A DNA stretch of 23,440 bases from Euryarchaeota archaeon UBA10 (GTDB taxonomy: Archaea; Thermoplasmatota; Poseidoniia; Poseidoniales; Poseidoniaceae), in the NCBI GenBank assembly GCA_002498185.1, contig DAGO01000019.1, positions 5,440 through 28,879 on the forward strand, in the 5' to 3' direction. Under the pieces are notes generated by a model. It was not told where the DNA came from. It saw only the letters and a list, made by a program, of their open reading frames with translations, and did no database searches. The position numbers and the translations under genes were made by a program. Positions 6,260 through 14,626 of the stretch are shown piece by piece. How positions within the stretch are numbered: the stretch's first letter is position 1; the number at the start of each line of letters is the position of its first letter.

Positions 6260-8785
6260 TCAGCGACCCATGACAGCTGTGTGAACCATCATCTGGACTT
6301 CTCGCATTCTAGTTTGTGCGCCTAACTCTCTGAACACCGAAAGTGCGCGTTGCAGATACTCCATTCTACGTTGTCTGTCAGGAGCAACTCCTCCTAGTCT
6401 AGCTAGTAATTCTCCAATTTGCATTCGCAAATCATTGGCTTCAGAGATGACAAGAGCTTCGCGATAACGCTCTAGTGCTTCCTCAATTCGTCCACTATCT
6501 TGCAGAACTTCTCCCAACAATATGGAAACTTCCACCAGTGCAAGAGGGTCTCCTGCTTCTCCCATAGTTGACAGAGCATCTGTGTAATGATGGAGTGCTA
6601 AATCTGCATCCCCACTCTTAGCATAGTAGCGACCTAGCACCGCTCTTGCACGTGCATGTAAAATCGCATCTTCTCCAGATTCTGAACGCTCATATGATGA
6701 TAATGCGTGGTCTCTAGCCCGGTCACTCTCACCAAGGTCCAATAGTGCCCTTGCGAGAACAATTTGTGCTGGAATCAACTCCAGTGAATCATCACTAGAA
6801 AGAATATTTTCAACTTCAGAATATGCTTCTAGTGCCTTATTCTTATCACCGCTACGCCTCAAGATGTACCCCATATTGTTGTATGAGCGAGCAGCACCAA
6901 CTGCATCACCGATAGAAATGAACAATTCTAGAGCCTTTCTGTGCATGTTTAGGCTCGAATCTGAGTCCCCTCGCTTCAGGGAGATATCTGCTAAGTTAGA
7001 CAGGATGTCTGCGATTACATCGTCAAGGCCTGCCGCCTCCGCTGGAGGCTTGGCTTGACTGAACGCTTCCTCCGCTTCGTCGAATCTTCCAAGAAGCGCC
7101 AGAACTTCACCACGCAATCTATCTATTCGACATGCGCTTTCAGCACCCACAGATTTTGTGTCAACAGACTCTAGAAGTCCGAGCAACTCGATATGACCTT
7201 CTTTGACTAGATTGCGTCCCTCTTCAACAATAATGTTAGTTGCATCTTCGTGCCTGGATGATGAAATTAGATGATAGATCAATTCCAACGCGATTTGGCT
7301 AGAACTTGACTGCTTCTCATACCATGCAACCGCTTTATTGTGCAACTCTTCTTTGGATTGCTTGTCAAGACTCTGTAGAAGGAATTCTCGAATTAAATCG
7401 TGAACATCATATGTCTCTGAATCTGCGTGTCTTGCTAGTCCAGACTCCACAAGAGAGTCTAATTCATCAACATTCAAACCCTGTTCAGTTAGCGCTTCGA
7501 GTTCTATTGGTTCACGGAATACGGACAGTGCGCCTAACAATCTTTTTTGCTCTCCAGTCAGTTTTGAGAAAATCTCGATGTTTACGTAATTCTCCAAAGA
7601 TTCGTGGAATGCTCCAGCCGACGCTCCGCGGTTAATCAACTCAAGCACGAGCGGGTGCCCACGACTTAATGAGTGAATGTAAAGCAATTTTTCTTGGTCC
7701 AAATCATCGAATGCTGATAGGAGCGAACGAGTAGAATCCTGATCTAATCCTTCCAAAGGTAAGACCAGAGAAACAATTCTCCCATCCGCGTCCTTCAGAG
7801 GTACAACTTCCTTGAATGAGCGGGAGAATATGACTAATCCAACATCGCCCTCACATTCCACCAAACCTCTAGACAGAGCTTGGATTGTTTGGTGAAGTGT
7901 CTTATCACTGACCTTATGATAATCATCTATCACAATCAATGCTGGAGAATTAGATAGTGCGTCTAAGATAATTCGTGCAGCATCCGCAGCCTTAGGAACA
8001 GGGGTCGCTGAAATATAGTCAGCAAGCATCGAGTCCCCGATGTTAGATAGCCAGTCAGCTAGACTTTCGAAGAAAGCTCTGCTACCGTCCCAATCTTGAC
8101 AACGGTGGTACATCAGGTTCCTGCGATGCATGAAAGATTCAATCACTTTAGCAGCCATTGATGTTTTTCCTATTCCTGCAATTCCAGGAATCATCAAAGT
8201 CGTAGAACGTGCTTCGAGCAGATTTACCATATTCTCCAATTCAGTTGAGCGACCATAGAAGTGGCGTAGTCGAGGAAGGTCTCCTAAACTGGTGACTAAT
8301 TGTTTCTCAACATGTTTTGACAAATCTCGCTCTACCAAATCGGCAGATAGAGATCTGACATCTAAAACACCATTGTCATCGAGATATCTTATGACATCAA
8401 CTGGACGCATGGTAAATGGCAACTTGTCTTGGATTTCCCCAAGGGTCGAAGCAATCGTATTACCTCCTGGCAAAATGGCTCTCAGCTGGAATTCTCTTAG
8501 ACGCTTCCAAGTATCTTCAGCAAGATTCATTCCCGAATCGGTTAAGAAATACGCCTTGCGTTTGCGGCTAACTCCCTGAACGTGGGCCTGTCTCTCTACG
8601 AGTAATCCTTGGTCTTTCAATCCAGCAATTGCTCTTGGAACGTTTGAGCGAGCGATTGCTACAGCGTTTGCTATTCCCATTTGAGATAGTGCAAATGGAA
8701 CTTCAACCGAATTCATGAAGTCCGCAAAATCAGACAAATGTAGTAGGATTCTCTCCTGAACACCTGGCTTTGGTCGCGCGGCCAT
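6260..8785 (-). CDS. Winged-helix / STAND NTPase / TPR regulator
   Basis: The 841-residue cytosolic protein has three parts. Residues 10-95 are a winged helix-turn-helix of MarR/ArsR-like character; IARSNVPRAIAGLKDQGLLV would be the recognition region and RKRKAYFLT the wing. Residues of roughly 180-440 are a STAND-type P-loop NTPase, with Walker A GIAGIGKTS at 201-209, Walker B ALIVIDDYH at 282-290 and a sensor-like strand GLVIFSRS near 316. A linker winged-helix-type region with DVHDLIREFL is followed by tetratricopeptide repeats (about 530-830), for example ARSYNNMGYILRRSGDKNKALEAYSEV. The plan resembles MalT/AfsR-type signal-transducing regulators, with DNA binding at the N-terminus. A ligand-triggered transcriptional switch is inferred; ligand and targets are unknown. 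The start ATG has GAAGG 3 nt upstream and a G6 run further up. Confidence 0.85.
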   Translation of the reverse strand: MAARPKPGVQERILLHLSDFADFMNSVEVPFALSQMGIANAVAIARSNVPRAIAGLKDQGLLVERQAHVQGVSRKRKAYFLTDSGMNLAEDTWKRLREFQLRAILPGGNTIASTLGEIQDKLPFTMRPVDVIRYLDDNGVLDVRSLSADLVERDLSKHVEKQLVTSLGDLPRLRHFYGRSTELENMVNLLEARSTTLMIPGIAGIGKTSMAAKVIESFMHRRNLMYHRCQDWDGSRAFFESLADWLSNIGDSMLADYISATPVPKAADAARIILDALSNSPALIVIDDYHKVSDKTLHQTIQALSRGLVECEGDVGLVIFSRSFKEVVPLKDADGRIVSLVLPLEGLDQDSTRSLLSAFDDLDQEKLLYIHSLSRGHPLVLELINRGASAGAFHESLENYVNIEIFSKLTGEQKRLLGALSVFREPIELEALTEQGLNVDELDSLVESGLARHADSETYDVHDLIREFLLQSLDKQSKEELHNKAVAWYEKQSSSSQIALELIYHLISSSRHEDATNIIVEEGRNLVKEGHIELLGLLESVDTKSVGAESACRIDRLRGEVLALLGRFDEAEEAFSQAKPPAEAAGLDDVIADILSNLADISLKRGDSDSSLNMHRKALELFISIGDAVGAARSYNNMGYILRRSGDKNKALEAYSEVENILSSDDSLELIPAQIVLARALLDLGESDRARDHALSSYERSESGEDAILHARARAVLGRYYAKSGDADLALHHYTDALSTMGEAGDPLALVEVSILLGEVLQDSGRIEEALERYREALVISEANDLRMQIGELLARLGGVAPDRQRRMEYLQRALSVFRELGAQTRMREVQMMVHTAVMGR

Positions 8786-8838
8786 AAACCTTCATCCCCC
8801 CAGTCCTCTTAGAGTGTTGTGTCTCCCCGTCCGAGGAA
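8786..8838 (-). promoter_or_regulatory. Short spacer upstream of the STAND regulator
   Basis: This 53-bp gap lies between the stop of the beta-helix gene and the start of the regulator. It contains GGGGGGATGA on the minus strand (8801-8792), 10-15 bp from the start codon. The same decamer occurs before the first pilin-like gene (2686-2695). No TATA box is evident, so readthrough from the beta-helix gene is likely. Confidence 0.3.
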
Positions 8839-11800
8839 TCACTGTTGTGGAGGTCGGTAGTTTGGATCTGCAACCCACTGGTTAGACTGAGCATCCCAAA
8901 TCCAACCTGGATGTTGCGGTTGTGCCGCAGGTACTGGAGCCGGAGCAGGTGTTAGTTCGCCTGCTGCTTGCTCTGCAGCCCTTGCCTTAGCCCATGCGTA
9001 TGGGTCCTCTTGCTTCTGTTGTTCCATAACAGCTTCAGGGTCATCTTCAAACTCTTCTTCAAACTCTAAGAAGAAGAACGCACCGACACCCAATAGAACT
9101 GCAATTGCTACAACTGCGATGACAATCCAAACCCATGTAGCTAATCCTCCCGAATCAGGTTCCCCGCTCTGGAGAGTTATCCTGTTGTTGTCATCCTTAC
9201 CGATGAACTGACCATCTTGTGCGAAGTAAATTTGGTAATCACCATCATCACCTAACTGTGAGGATGAAATCTCCATCGACCATGTTCCATCAGCGGATAC
9301 AACTGTCGTGTTCAGCAATGTATCTCCCTTCAGGAGACGTGCCTTAACCTGCGAGTTAGGTAATCCTGTTCCTTGGAATTCTGCCGAATCGCCAAAGGTA
9401 ACTGTTCCTGAATCGCTTCTTTGTGCTGTGAACTCAACGCCCTTTACGATGAAATTAACCTGATAGGAATAAGCCACAGAGTCGTAGATGTCCCTTGCTT
9501 CAAACATGACTCCTTGCATCGACCAATCTGAAATTTCACTCGACGTTTGGTACATTGAATCCATTGGATTGTAGATTGCTTTACCTTCAGGTGTGATTCT
9601 GATGTGATATGCATAATCATCATCTATCGCGGTTGAAGGGTCATCACGTACATCGAAAACCATGTGGCTTGATTGTGGCCCGACTCCATCTGAATCATTG
9701 AAGTAATTCAGCAAGTTGATTTCTACACCTTCGCCACACTTGTCGAATGCACTAGACCTTTCATCACAGAAGATTGTGACAGTATCAACCCATCCGTCTG
9801 GATTGAAAGTAGGTGCAATGTTGTCCGCATCAGCAGGATTGTCAATGATAATACGCACAGTTTCAATCATTGAATAATCTACACCGTCGTATGCTTTGAC
9901 ATGAACTTCGTACTGCTGGTCGTGAATCAAATCGCTGGTATCCCAATAAGTCATCCACGCACCGTTAGGCTGGAATGTAGTAATTGGGTCAGGACCGCTA
10001 TTCAATTCTATACCGCTAGCTAAATCGACAACTGAGATTTCAACTCTAGTCACTTGACCGTCGTTATCCCTTGCGACACCACTGATGATTGTCTCCTCGG
10101 ATGCACGAACGCTCTCCATCGGCAGAGGTTCGCTTACTTGGACAATTGGAATTCTGTTGTCATTGTCAATGTCGATTGTAACAACTTCAGGGTTGCAAAC
10201 ATCGACTGTTTCGTGACAGTAATTCGCATCGCTCGCCCATACTGTGAATGTGTACGAACCACTAGGTAGAGATGAGAAGTTCCATGAATCAGACCAAACT
10301 GTTCCTCCTCCGTTGTTAGCTGGATAGTTCGCGGAGTAGTTGTTAGGACCAACTACACTGAACCAGATGTCGCGAATGTCGCTACCTTGGACACCTTGAT
10401 AGTCATCAGAGGCGGTTCCGCTGAACAATACCTCTTGGCCATCATGTGTTGAGCCATCCAATGGCGCATCTAGGTTAATCGTTGGAGGATTGATGTTCAA
10501 CTTGAAAATACGAGTTGTAACAATCGATTCATCCAAACCGTCGTATGAACGGATTCTGAAAGTAACATCTTCTTCGAAGTGATTTGCCATATCCCAATCG
10601 AAACTCCATGACTTGAATGGCCAGTTAGTCATCGTGACTTCACCATTTGCTCCAGAGGTATCGGTTGCCAGATACCAATCTGAACTACCATGAGGTTGTA
10701 TTTCGACTCGCTTGATGTCCCCGAATTGCTTCAACCAGGAATCATAATCGTTGAAGTAAGGTCCAGAAATTCCATCATGCGCAGAACCAGTTAGCGAGAT
10801 TGTTCTTGCGAACGAGGTTCCATCATTCTGGTCAACGCTAACCGATGGCTCAATGTTGGCAAGATTGATTACTTCATCAACCATTCCAGTAAGCGTGAAA
10901 TCATGTGTTGATGTTCCCTTGGTGAACTTCTTTGCCTCAACAGAGTAAGTTGGCATTTCTCTGCCACCATTCTGACAATCAGGATCTTGTCCATCGACTA
11001 AAGTGTCACCGTCATTGTCTGCTCCATCTCCACAAGAATCCTCACCTTGGCCTGTAGCAATATGGTCCCAGTTAGTATCAATGTGGAAGTTGGAAGGTAA
11101 GGTGACCCATGGAGTGAATCCAAAGGCGTCAGTAGTCATATTGTACAGTGGCTTGCCATTTGCATCCTTGATTGTAACTAGGGCATCTGCAACCTGTGAG
11201 TTGTCAGCCTTAACTTGGTAGCGAACTAGTTCACCTTGTTCAACTTGAACACCCCACGCCGTATTCTGATTCTGGATGTGAATCTTAGAACGGTCAAAGT
11301 TCTGCACATCTGAGTATGTGAACGTAGTCGCATTTTGGTTTACCTCCATTGAAAGAGGCATGAAACGAGGAGGCCATTCCGCAGTTAGTGGCGCCTTGAT
11401 ACACTCTGAGGAATCCCATGGACACTCTGCACCACCCCAAGAAAGAGAGACTGGGTAGAGTTCGTTACCGCCTGGGTCAGGCATGAACTCACTCTGAACT
11501 GCTACTCTTGATTCTGTGACGTTGTAAATCTGTGAAGCATTTGAGTAAGAGTTCTCTGAGAAGTATGCAATTGAACCGTACTTGTTACCATAATTATCAT
11601 CATAAAGTGAAACATTAGCTGCGAATCCTCCTACTTCGATATCGTTACCTTGAGCGTTTACAATTCCACCCTTGATTCTGAATCCATCACCGAGGTTATT
11701 TGTGACGATGTTATCCATGAATGTCGCAGAGGACATGTAGACGTGGAAAGCAGGACAAGGGAAGTCTCCTCCATACATGTACTGGGAATTACATGTTCCA

Positions 11801-13125
11801 GTATTGTTGGAAACTACGTTGTTGGCGAAGTATAACCTTGCCTTTGTAGGTGCTGGGACATTCCATCCCTGGTCCTTGTGATGGTATTCACCGATTAGAA
11901 CAGGTTCCTTTGCAGTGTTTAGGATTGTGTTGTTTTCTGCAGAAACATCTGACTCACCGTACACCCACAATCCGTTCCATCCACCGATTGGTCCAATGAC
12001 GTTGTTGTTGATTGTAACAAAGGACGACCTGATACCGAAACCTGAACCTTCAGATGACCCCGAGATTGTGTTGCGCTCAGCAACGACAATAGCACCATCG
12101 TATGCTGTAATTCCTGCACCCTCGGTTGGAGTAATTGTATTATCAGAAATTACGAATGTGTATTGCTGCCCATTAGTCACCAAGTGAGAATTTGTATCGA
12201 TAGCGTTACACTTTGATGTGATAGTTGAGTTTGTGAGATAGCCACTGCTTGAACGTAGGAAAGCACCGTACGAATTATCGGTAATAGAAACTGTATCCAT
12301 CCTAACGAAGGAATTCTCCAGATAAATCGCAGAACGGCCTCCACCTTGTTGACCACAATCGGTTTCCTCACCAGTAAATGCAGAGTTTAGAATCTGCATA
12401 ACCACCAATCCAGCACCGGCACCATAAGCCTGTATTGCTGCTCCTTGGTAGCCTTGGCCATCGGTACCAACAACGAATGTTCCACCATCAAGGGTAGGTG
12501 AAGCACCATCGAACGCCAGTACATTTGTGGTATTGATGTCGATGAAAGTAGGATTTGTTACGCTAAGACTTGCACCATCGAAAATCATTGCACCGTACTT
12601 GATTGTACCCTGGCCATCAATGTCGACTGGTATTCCATACGCACCGTCGAGGGTGACATGGTTCATTCTCGTGAGTGATTGATCGATTGTTGAAGCTAAG
12701 TAAATGCCAGAACCACATGACATGTCAGGGTTGAAGACTCCAGTAACATAACAACGTCCGGTTTGGTTAGGAGCAGGAGCGGCTGCTGAGCCCCAAATGA
12801 ATCGAATTGGAGAACCTGTACTAGCCTGTGATGCCCCACAGGAAGAATCTCCAGCGCATATTGAACCTTGAATCTGGATGTTCTTGTCGGCTGGAACATT
12901 GATTGTGGTACCAGCATTGATGATCAATTTAGCACCACCTGCAACCAGTAAATCACCGTCTAAGTTCATCACTCCAGTCCATGTTTCTGTTCCTGTTATT
13001 GTTCCTGATGTAGTCTCATTAACAGCCATGACTGTTGGTGCAGTCGAAACCATGGTTACGAATAGGGAAACCAAGAATAGACTTACTAGACCGATGCTCT
13101 TACTTTTTTGGACGTTTGCTGACAT
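8839..13125 (-). CDS. Giant beta-helix / Ig-like surface protein with C-terminal membrane anchor
   Basis: The 1,428-residue exported protein has a signal peptide at residues 1-34, with cleavage near TVMA. Residues of about 40-545 are a parallel right-handed beta-helix with short repeated N/G/S-rich rungs (for example SAENNTILNT and ISDNTITPTEGAGI). At 698-717 is a Cys-flanked Asp-rich loop (CGDGADNDGD...DPDC) of the MopE-like putative metal-binding type. Residues of about 750-1310 contain several beta-sandwich (bacterial Ig-like/cadherin-like) domains; phrases such as 'SLTGSAHDG', 'FSGTASDDYQG' and 'ISGVARDNDG' mark their starts. A single helix at about 1330-1353 anchors it, leaving a 75-residue cytoplasmic tail that is Asp/Glu-rich, then Ala/Pro-rich, and ends in a Trp motif (GWIWD...QWVADPNY). 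Several sequons are present. GAGGGTG 5 nt upstream of the ATG supports the start. Binding or carbohydrate processing is possible, but no catalytic residues were identified. Confidence 0.88.
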   Translation of the reverse strand: MSANVQKSKSIGLVSLFLVSLFVTMVSTAPTVMAVNETTSGTITGTETWTGVMNLDGDLLVAGGAKLIINAGTTINVPADKNIQIQGSICAGDSSCGASQASTGSPIRFIWGSAAAPAPNQTGRCYVTGVFNPDMSCGSGIYLASTIDQSLTRMNHVTLDGAYGIPVDIDGQGTIKYGAMIFDGASLSVTNPTFIDINTTNVLAFDGASPTLDGGTFVVGTDGQGYQGAAIQAYGAGAGLVVMQILNSAFTGEETDCGQQGGGRSAIYLENSFVRMDTVSITDNSYGAFLRSSSGYLTNSTITSKCNAIDTNSHLVTNGQQYTFVISDNTITPTEGAGITAYDGAIVVAERNTISGSSEGSGFGIRSSFVTINNNVIGPIGGWNGLWVYGESDVSAENNTILNTAKEPVLIGEYHHKDQGWNVPAPTKARLYFANNVVSNNTGTCNSQYMYGGDFPCPAFHVYMSSATFMDNIVTNNLGDGFRIKGGIVNAQGNDIEVGGFAANVSLYDDNYGNKYGSIAYFSENSYSNASQIYNVTESRVAVQSEFMPDPGGNELYPVSLSWGGAECPWDSSECIKAPLTAEWPPRFMPLSMEVNQNATTFTYSDVQNFDRSKIHIQNQNTAWGVQVEQGELVRYQVKADNSQVADALVTIKDANGKPLYNMTTDAFGFTPWVTLPSNFHIDTNWDHIATGQGEDSCGDGADNDGDTLVDGQDPDCQNGGREMPTYSVEAKKFTKGTSTHDFTLTGMVDEVINLANIEPSVSVDQNDGTSFARTISLTGSAHDGISGPYFNDYDSWLKQFGDIKRVEIQPHGSSDWYLATDTSGANGEVTMTNWPFKSWSFDWDMANHFEEDVTFRIRSYDGLDESIVTTRIFKLNINPPTINLDAPLDGSTHDGQEVLFSGTASDDYQGVQGSDIRDIWFSVVGPNNYSANYPANNGGGTVWSDSWNFSSLPSGSYTFTVWASDANYCHETVDVCNPEVVTIDIDNDNRIPIVQVSEPLPMESVRASEETIISGVARDNDGQVTRVEISVVDLASGIELNSGPDPITTFQPNGAWMTYWDTSDLIHDQQYEVHVKAYDGVDYSMIETVRIIIDNPADADNIAPTFNPDGWVDTVTIFCDERSSAFDKCGEGVEINLLNYFNDSDGVGPQSSHMVFDVRDDPSTAIDDDYAYHIRITPEGKAIYNPMDSMYQTSSEISDWSMQGVMFEARDIYDSVAYSYQVNFIVKGVEFTAQRSDSGTVTFGDSAEFQGTGLPNSQVKARLLKGDTLLNTTVVSADGTWSMEISSSQLGDDGDYQIYFAQDGQFIGKDDNNRITLQSGEPDSGGLATWVWIVIAVVAIAVLLGVGAFFFLEFEEEFEDDPEAVMEQQKQEDPYAWAKARAAEQAAGELTPAPAPVPAAQPQHPGWIWDAQSNQWVADPNYRPPQQ

Positions 13126-13130
13126 ATCAA

Positions 13131-13137
13131 CACCCTC
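13131..13137 (-). promoter_or_regulatory. Shine-Dalgarno of the beta-helix gene
   Basis: On the minus strand GAGGGTG lies 5 nt before the ATG at 13125, a good match to the anti-Shine-Dalgarno. It supports this start and means the transcript has a leader. Confidence 0.65.
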
Positions 13138-13181
13138 TCTAACTCTTCCAAAACAAAGACCAACTTAACACATTGGGCTTG

Positions 13182-13195
13182 TTTTCAATTGAAAA
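13182..13195. promoter_or_regulatory. 14-bp perfect palindrome
   Basis: TTTTCAATTGAAAA is a perfect 14-bp palindrome, 57-70 bp upstream of the beta-helix start codon. Its last base is the first base of an AATATCA copy. It could be a dimer-binding site, but AT-rich palindromes arise easily by chance. Confidence 0.35.
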
Positions 13196-13272
13196 ATATC
13201 ATATTCGGTTGAAAATATCACATATTTTTGTAATAAAAAATAACATAATATCAATAAGAAGCAATAATATCA
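13195..13272. repeat. Four-copy AATATCA array
   Basis: AATATCA begins at 13195, 13214, 13247 and 13266, all in the same orientation. The steps are 19, 33 and 19 bp, so the copies form two pairs with identical internal spacing. The first two copies sit in a longer direct repeat (TTGAAAAATATCATAT and TTGAAAATATCACATA, 20 bp apart). An upstream regulator-binding array for the beta-helix gene is likely; the AT-rich context lowers confidence. Confidence 0.5.
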
Positions 13273-13318
13273 AAGTACAAAGAAGAGACCCAATGCAACG
13301 CAGCGTCACATTTTGACC

Positions 13319-14536
13319 CTAACAAGATACGGAAGTACGTATCTCTCGCAACCATGATTCACCATCAATCGCACCATATCCCCACCTAGAATCATGCTCA
13401 ACTCCATCTACCAATGGATTAGCAGAATTCATGAGAGCAGTCTTTACATCGAGAATACATTGAGTGTCAGGATCCCTCAAATCCGGCTCTGCCTCTAGAA
13501 TCAGTGCTAAGATACCAGAAACAAACACAGTTGCATCACTGGTTCCTGTAGAGGAGTAGTACTCACCGTCGAACGCAGTAGATATTACTGACACGCCAGG
13601 CGCTGAAATCTCGGGCTTTTGGTGGGGATTTTGTCTTGATTCGCCACTACTATCCTCCGATTCACCCAGAGAGGAACCCTCCCAAATCTCTCCTGCCTCA
13701 TCAATCGCAGCAACAGATATCGCTTCGTTGACATTGGAAGGTGTAGCAACCCTTCCATCATCTTCACTACCACCATCATTACCGGCTGCAGCTACGACAT
13801 ACACTCCATTTGCAATAGCCTGTCTTACAGCATTAGTTGTTGGGCCATCTCTAGTTGCATTAGGATCACTTTCACCTCCCAAGGATAGTGATATTATGTC
13901 TGCATCGAATGTCTTCCAACACCAATCGATAGCGCTAGCGACTACATTTTGGTCCCCACTATTTCCTCCTTCACCGTCGTCACCTAATGCTGCAGCCATG
14001 CCGAGGGTTACTCCAGGAGCTATACCTTTCATATGTCCATCAGCAACAAGTAATCCTGCCATCATCGTACCATGTGCTAGATTTCCATTATCAACAGGTT
14101 GACTCGAGCCCGTAAAGAAGTCCTTGAATACCAAGTCTGTATCTTCCAAATCAGGATGGCTGATGTCTATCCCTGTATCAACCATACAGACTCTGATTCC
14201 ATCCCCTGTGTATCCAGAGGATTGCAATTCCCTTGCACCTGAGTCTTCGAATGCCCATTCGGAAGTTGGAGGAGGGATTTCTATGAACAGCAATTGACTA
14301 CGCCATATAGCCCAAAAGACGAGAATCAGTATCAGAAATATTCCAACATTTGCCACACGTTGAGTTGTTCTTCTTGGTCTAGATACGACTGGAACAGGCA
14401 CAGGTGCCCAGCCTATTACTTCGCCACGCCATCCTTCTTGATGACCAACAGTTGCAGAGTCAGCAGCTGATACAATTCGATTATCTGTGGGCTCAGGTAT
14501 AAATTCAACATTGTTGAACTCTTTTTCCTCCCACAT
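13319..14536 (-). CDS. Membrane-anchored subtilisin-family (S8) serine protease
   Basis: The 405-residue protein has a polar N-terminus of about 60 residues ending in a basic stretch (RPRRTTQR). A single signal-anchor helix (residues 63-78, VGIFLILILVFWAIW) follows, then an extracellular S8 domain from about residue 95. The catalytic triad is Asp120 (VDTGID), His155 (NLAHGTMMAG) and Ser333 (GTSDA); Asn253 (AAGND) is the oxyanion residue. All four are intact, so it should be active. Only about 15-20 residues separate the helix from the catalytic domain, leaving no room for the usual I9 inhibitor prodomain. The C-terminus (SVSC) has no second anchor. The gene lies 90 bp downstream of aglB and 193 bp upstream of the beta-helix gene. 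Cleavage of nearby surface proteins is plausible but unproven. No clear Shine-Dalgarno precedes the ATG. Confidence 0.93.
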   Translation of the reverse strand: MWEEKEFNNVEFIPEPTDNRIVSAADSATVGHQEGWRGEVIGWAPVPVPVVSRPRRTTQRVANVGIFLILILVFWAIWRSQLLFIEIPPPTSEWAFEDSGARELQSSGYTGDGIRVCMVDTGIDISHPDLEDTDLVFKDFFTGSSQPVDNGNLAHGTMMAGLLVADGHMKGIAPGVTLGMAAALGDDGEGGNSGDQNVVASAIDWCWKTFDADIISLSLGGESDPNATRDGPTTNAVRQAIANGVYVVAAAGNDGGSEDDGRVATPSNVNEAISVAAIDEAGEIWEGSSLGESEDSSGESRQNPHQKPEISAPGVSVISTAFDGEYYSSTGTSDATVFVSGILALILEAEPDLRDPDTQCILDVKTALMNSANPLVDGVEHDSRWGYGAIDGESWLREIRTSVSC

Positions 14537-14626
14537 ATGACAACGCTGACGCTCTTAATGCTTGAACATATGTCTGACTCCAACCTAATCTAAGCCCGAT
14601 TAAAGGGCATGATTTGGTAGTGAGTA
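14537..14626 (-). other. Spacer between aglB and the protease gene
   Basis: The spacer is 90 bp. A weak 4-bp inverted repeat, GCCC with GGGC around a 7-nt loop (14594-14608), lies about 20 bp past the aglB stop. There is no T-run and no clear TATA box, so the two genes may be cotranscribed. Confidence 0.3.

Larger units (their letters stand above)
13126..13318 (-). promoter_or_regulatory. AT-rich intergenic region with likely promoter for the beta-helix gene
   Basis: This is the longest same-strand spacer in the window (193 bp). Its central part (about 13180-13272) is very AT-rich, unlike the surrounding coding sequence. It holds four AATATCA copies and a 14-bp palindrome, which suggests regulated transcription of the surface-protein gene. 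TATA-like candidates on the minus strand are the GATATTTT blocks at about 13190-13220. The half next to the protease stop has no feature I can name. Confidence 0.5.

Noticed and set aside
8839..13125. Polysaccharide lyase or pectinase function for the beta-helix protein
   Set aside because: The fold type fits, but I could not find the conserved Asp/Lys/Arg catalytic patterns of pectate lyase or GH28 families.
13182..13272. CRISPR array or replication origin in the AT-rich spacer
   Set aside because: The repeats are 7-16 bp with 12-26-bp gaps and there is no cas, orc1/cdc6 or other replication gene nearby. Promoter-associated sites are the better fit.
13728..14102. A 124-residue plus-strand frame inside the protease gene
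   Set aside because: The opposite strand encodes a complete S8 catalytic triad; the plus-strand product is Pro/Ser-rich with no motif.
14594..14608. Terminator after aglB
   Set aside because: The stem is only 4 bp and has no T-run, which is too weak to call.
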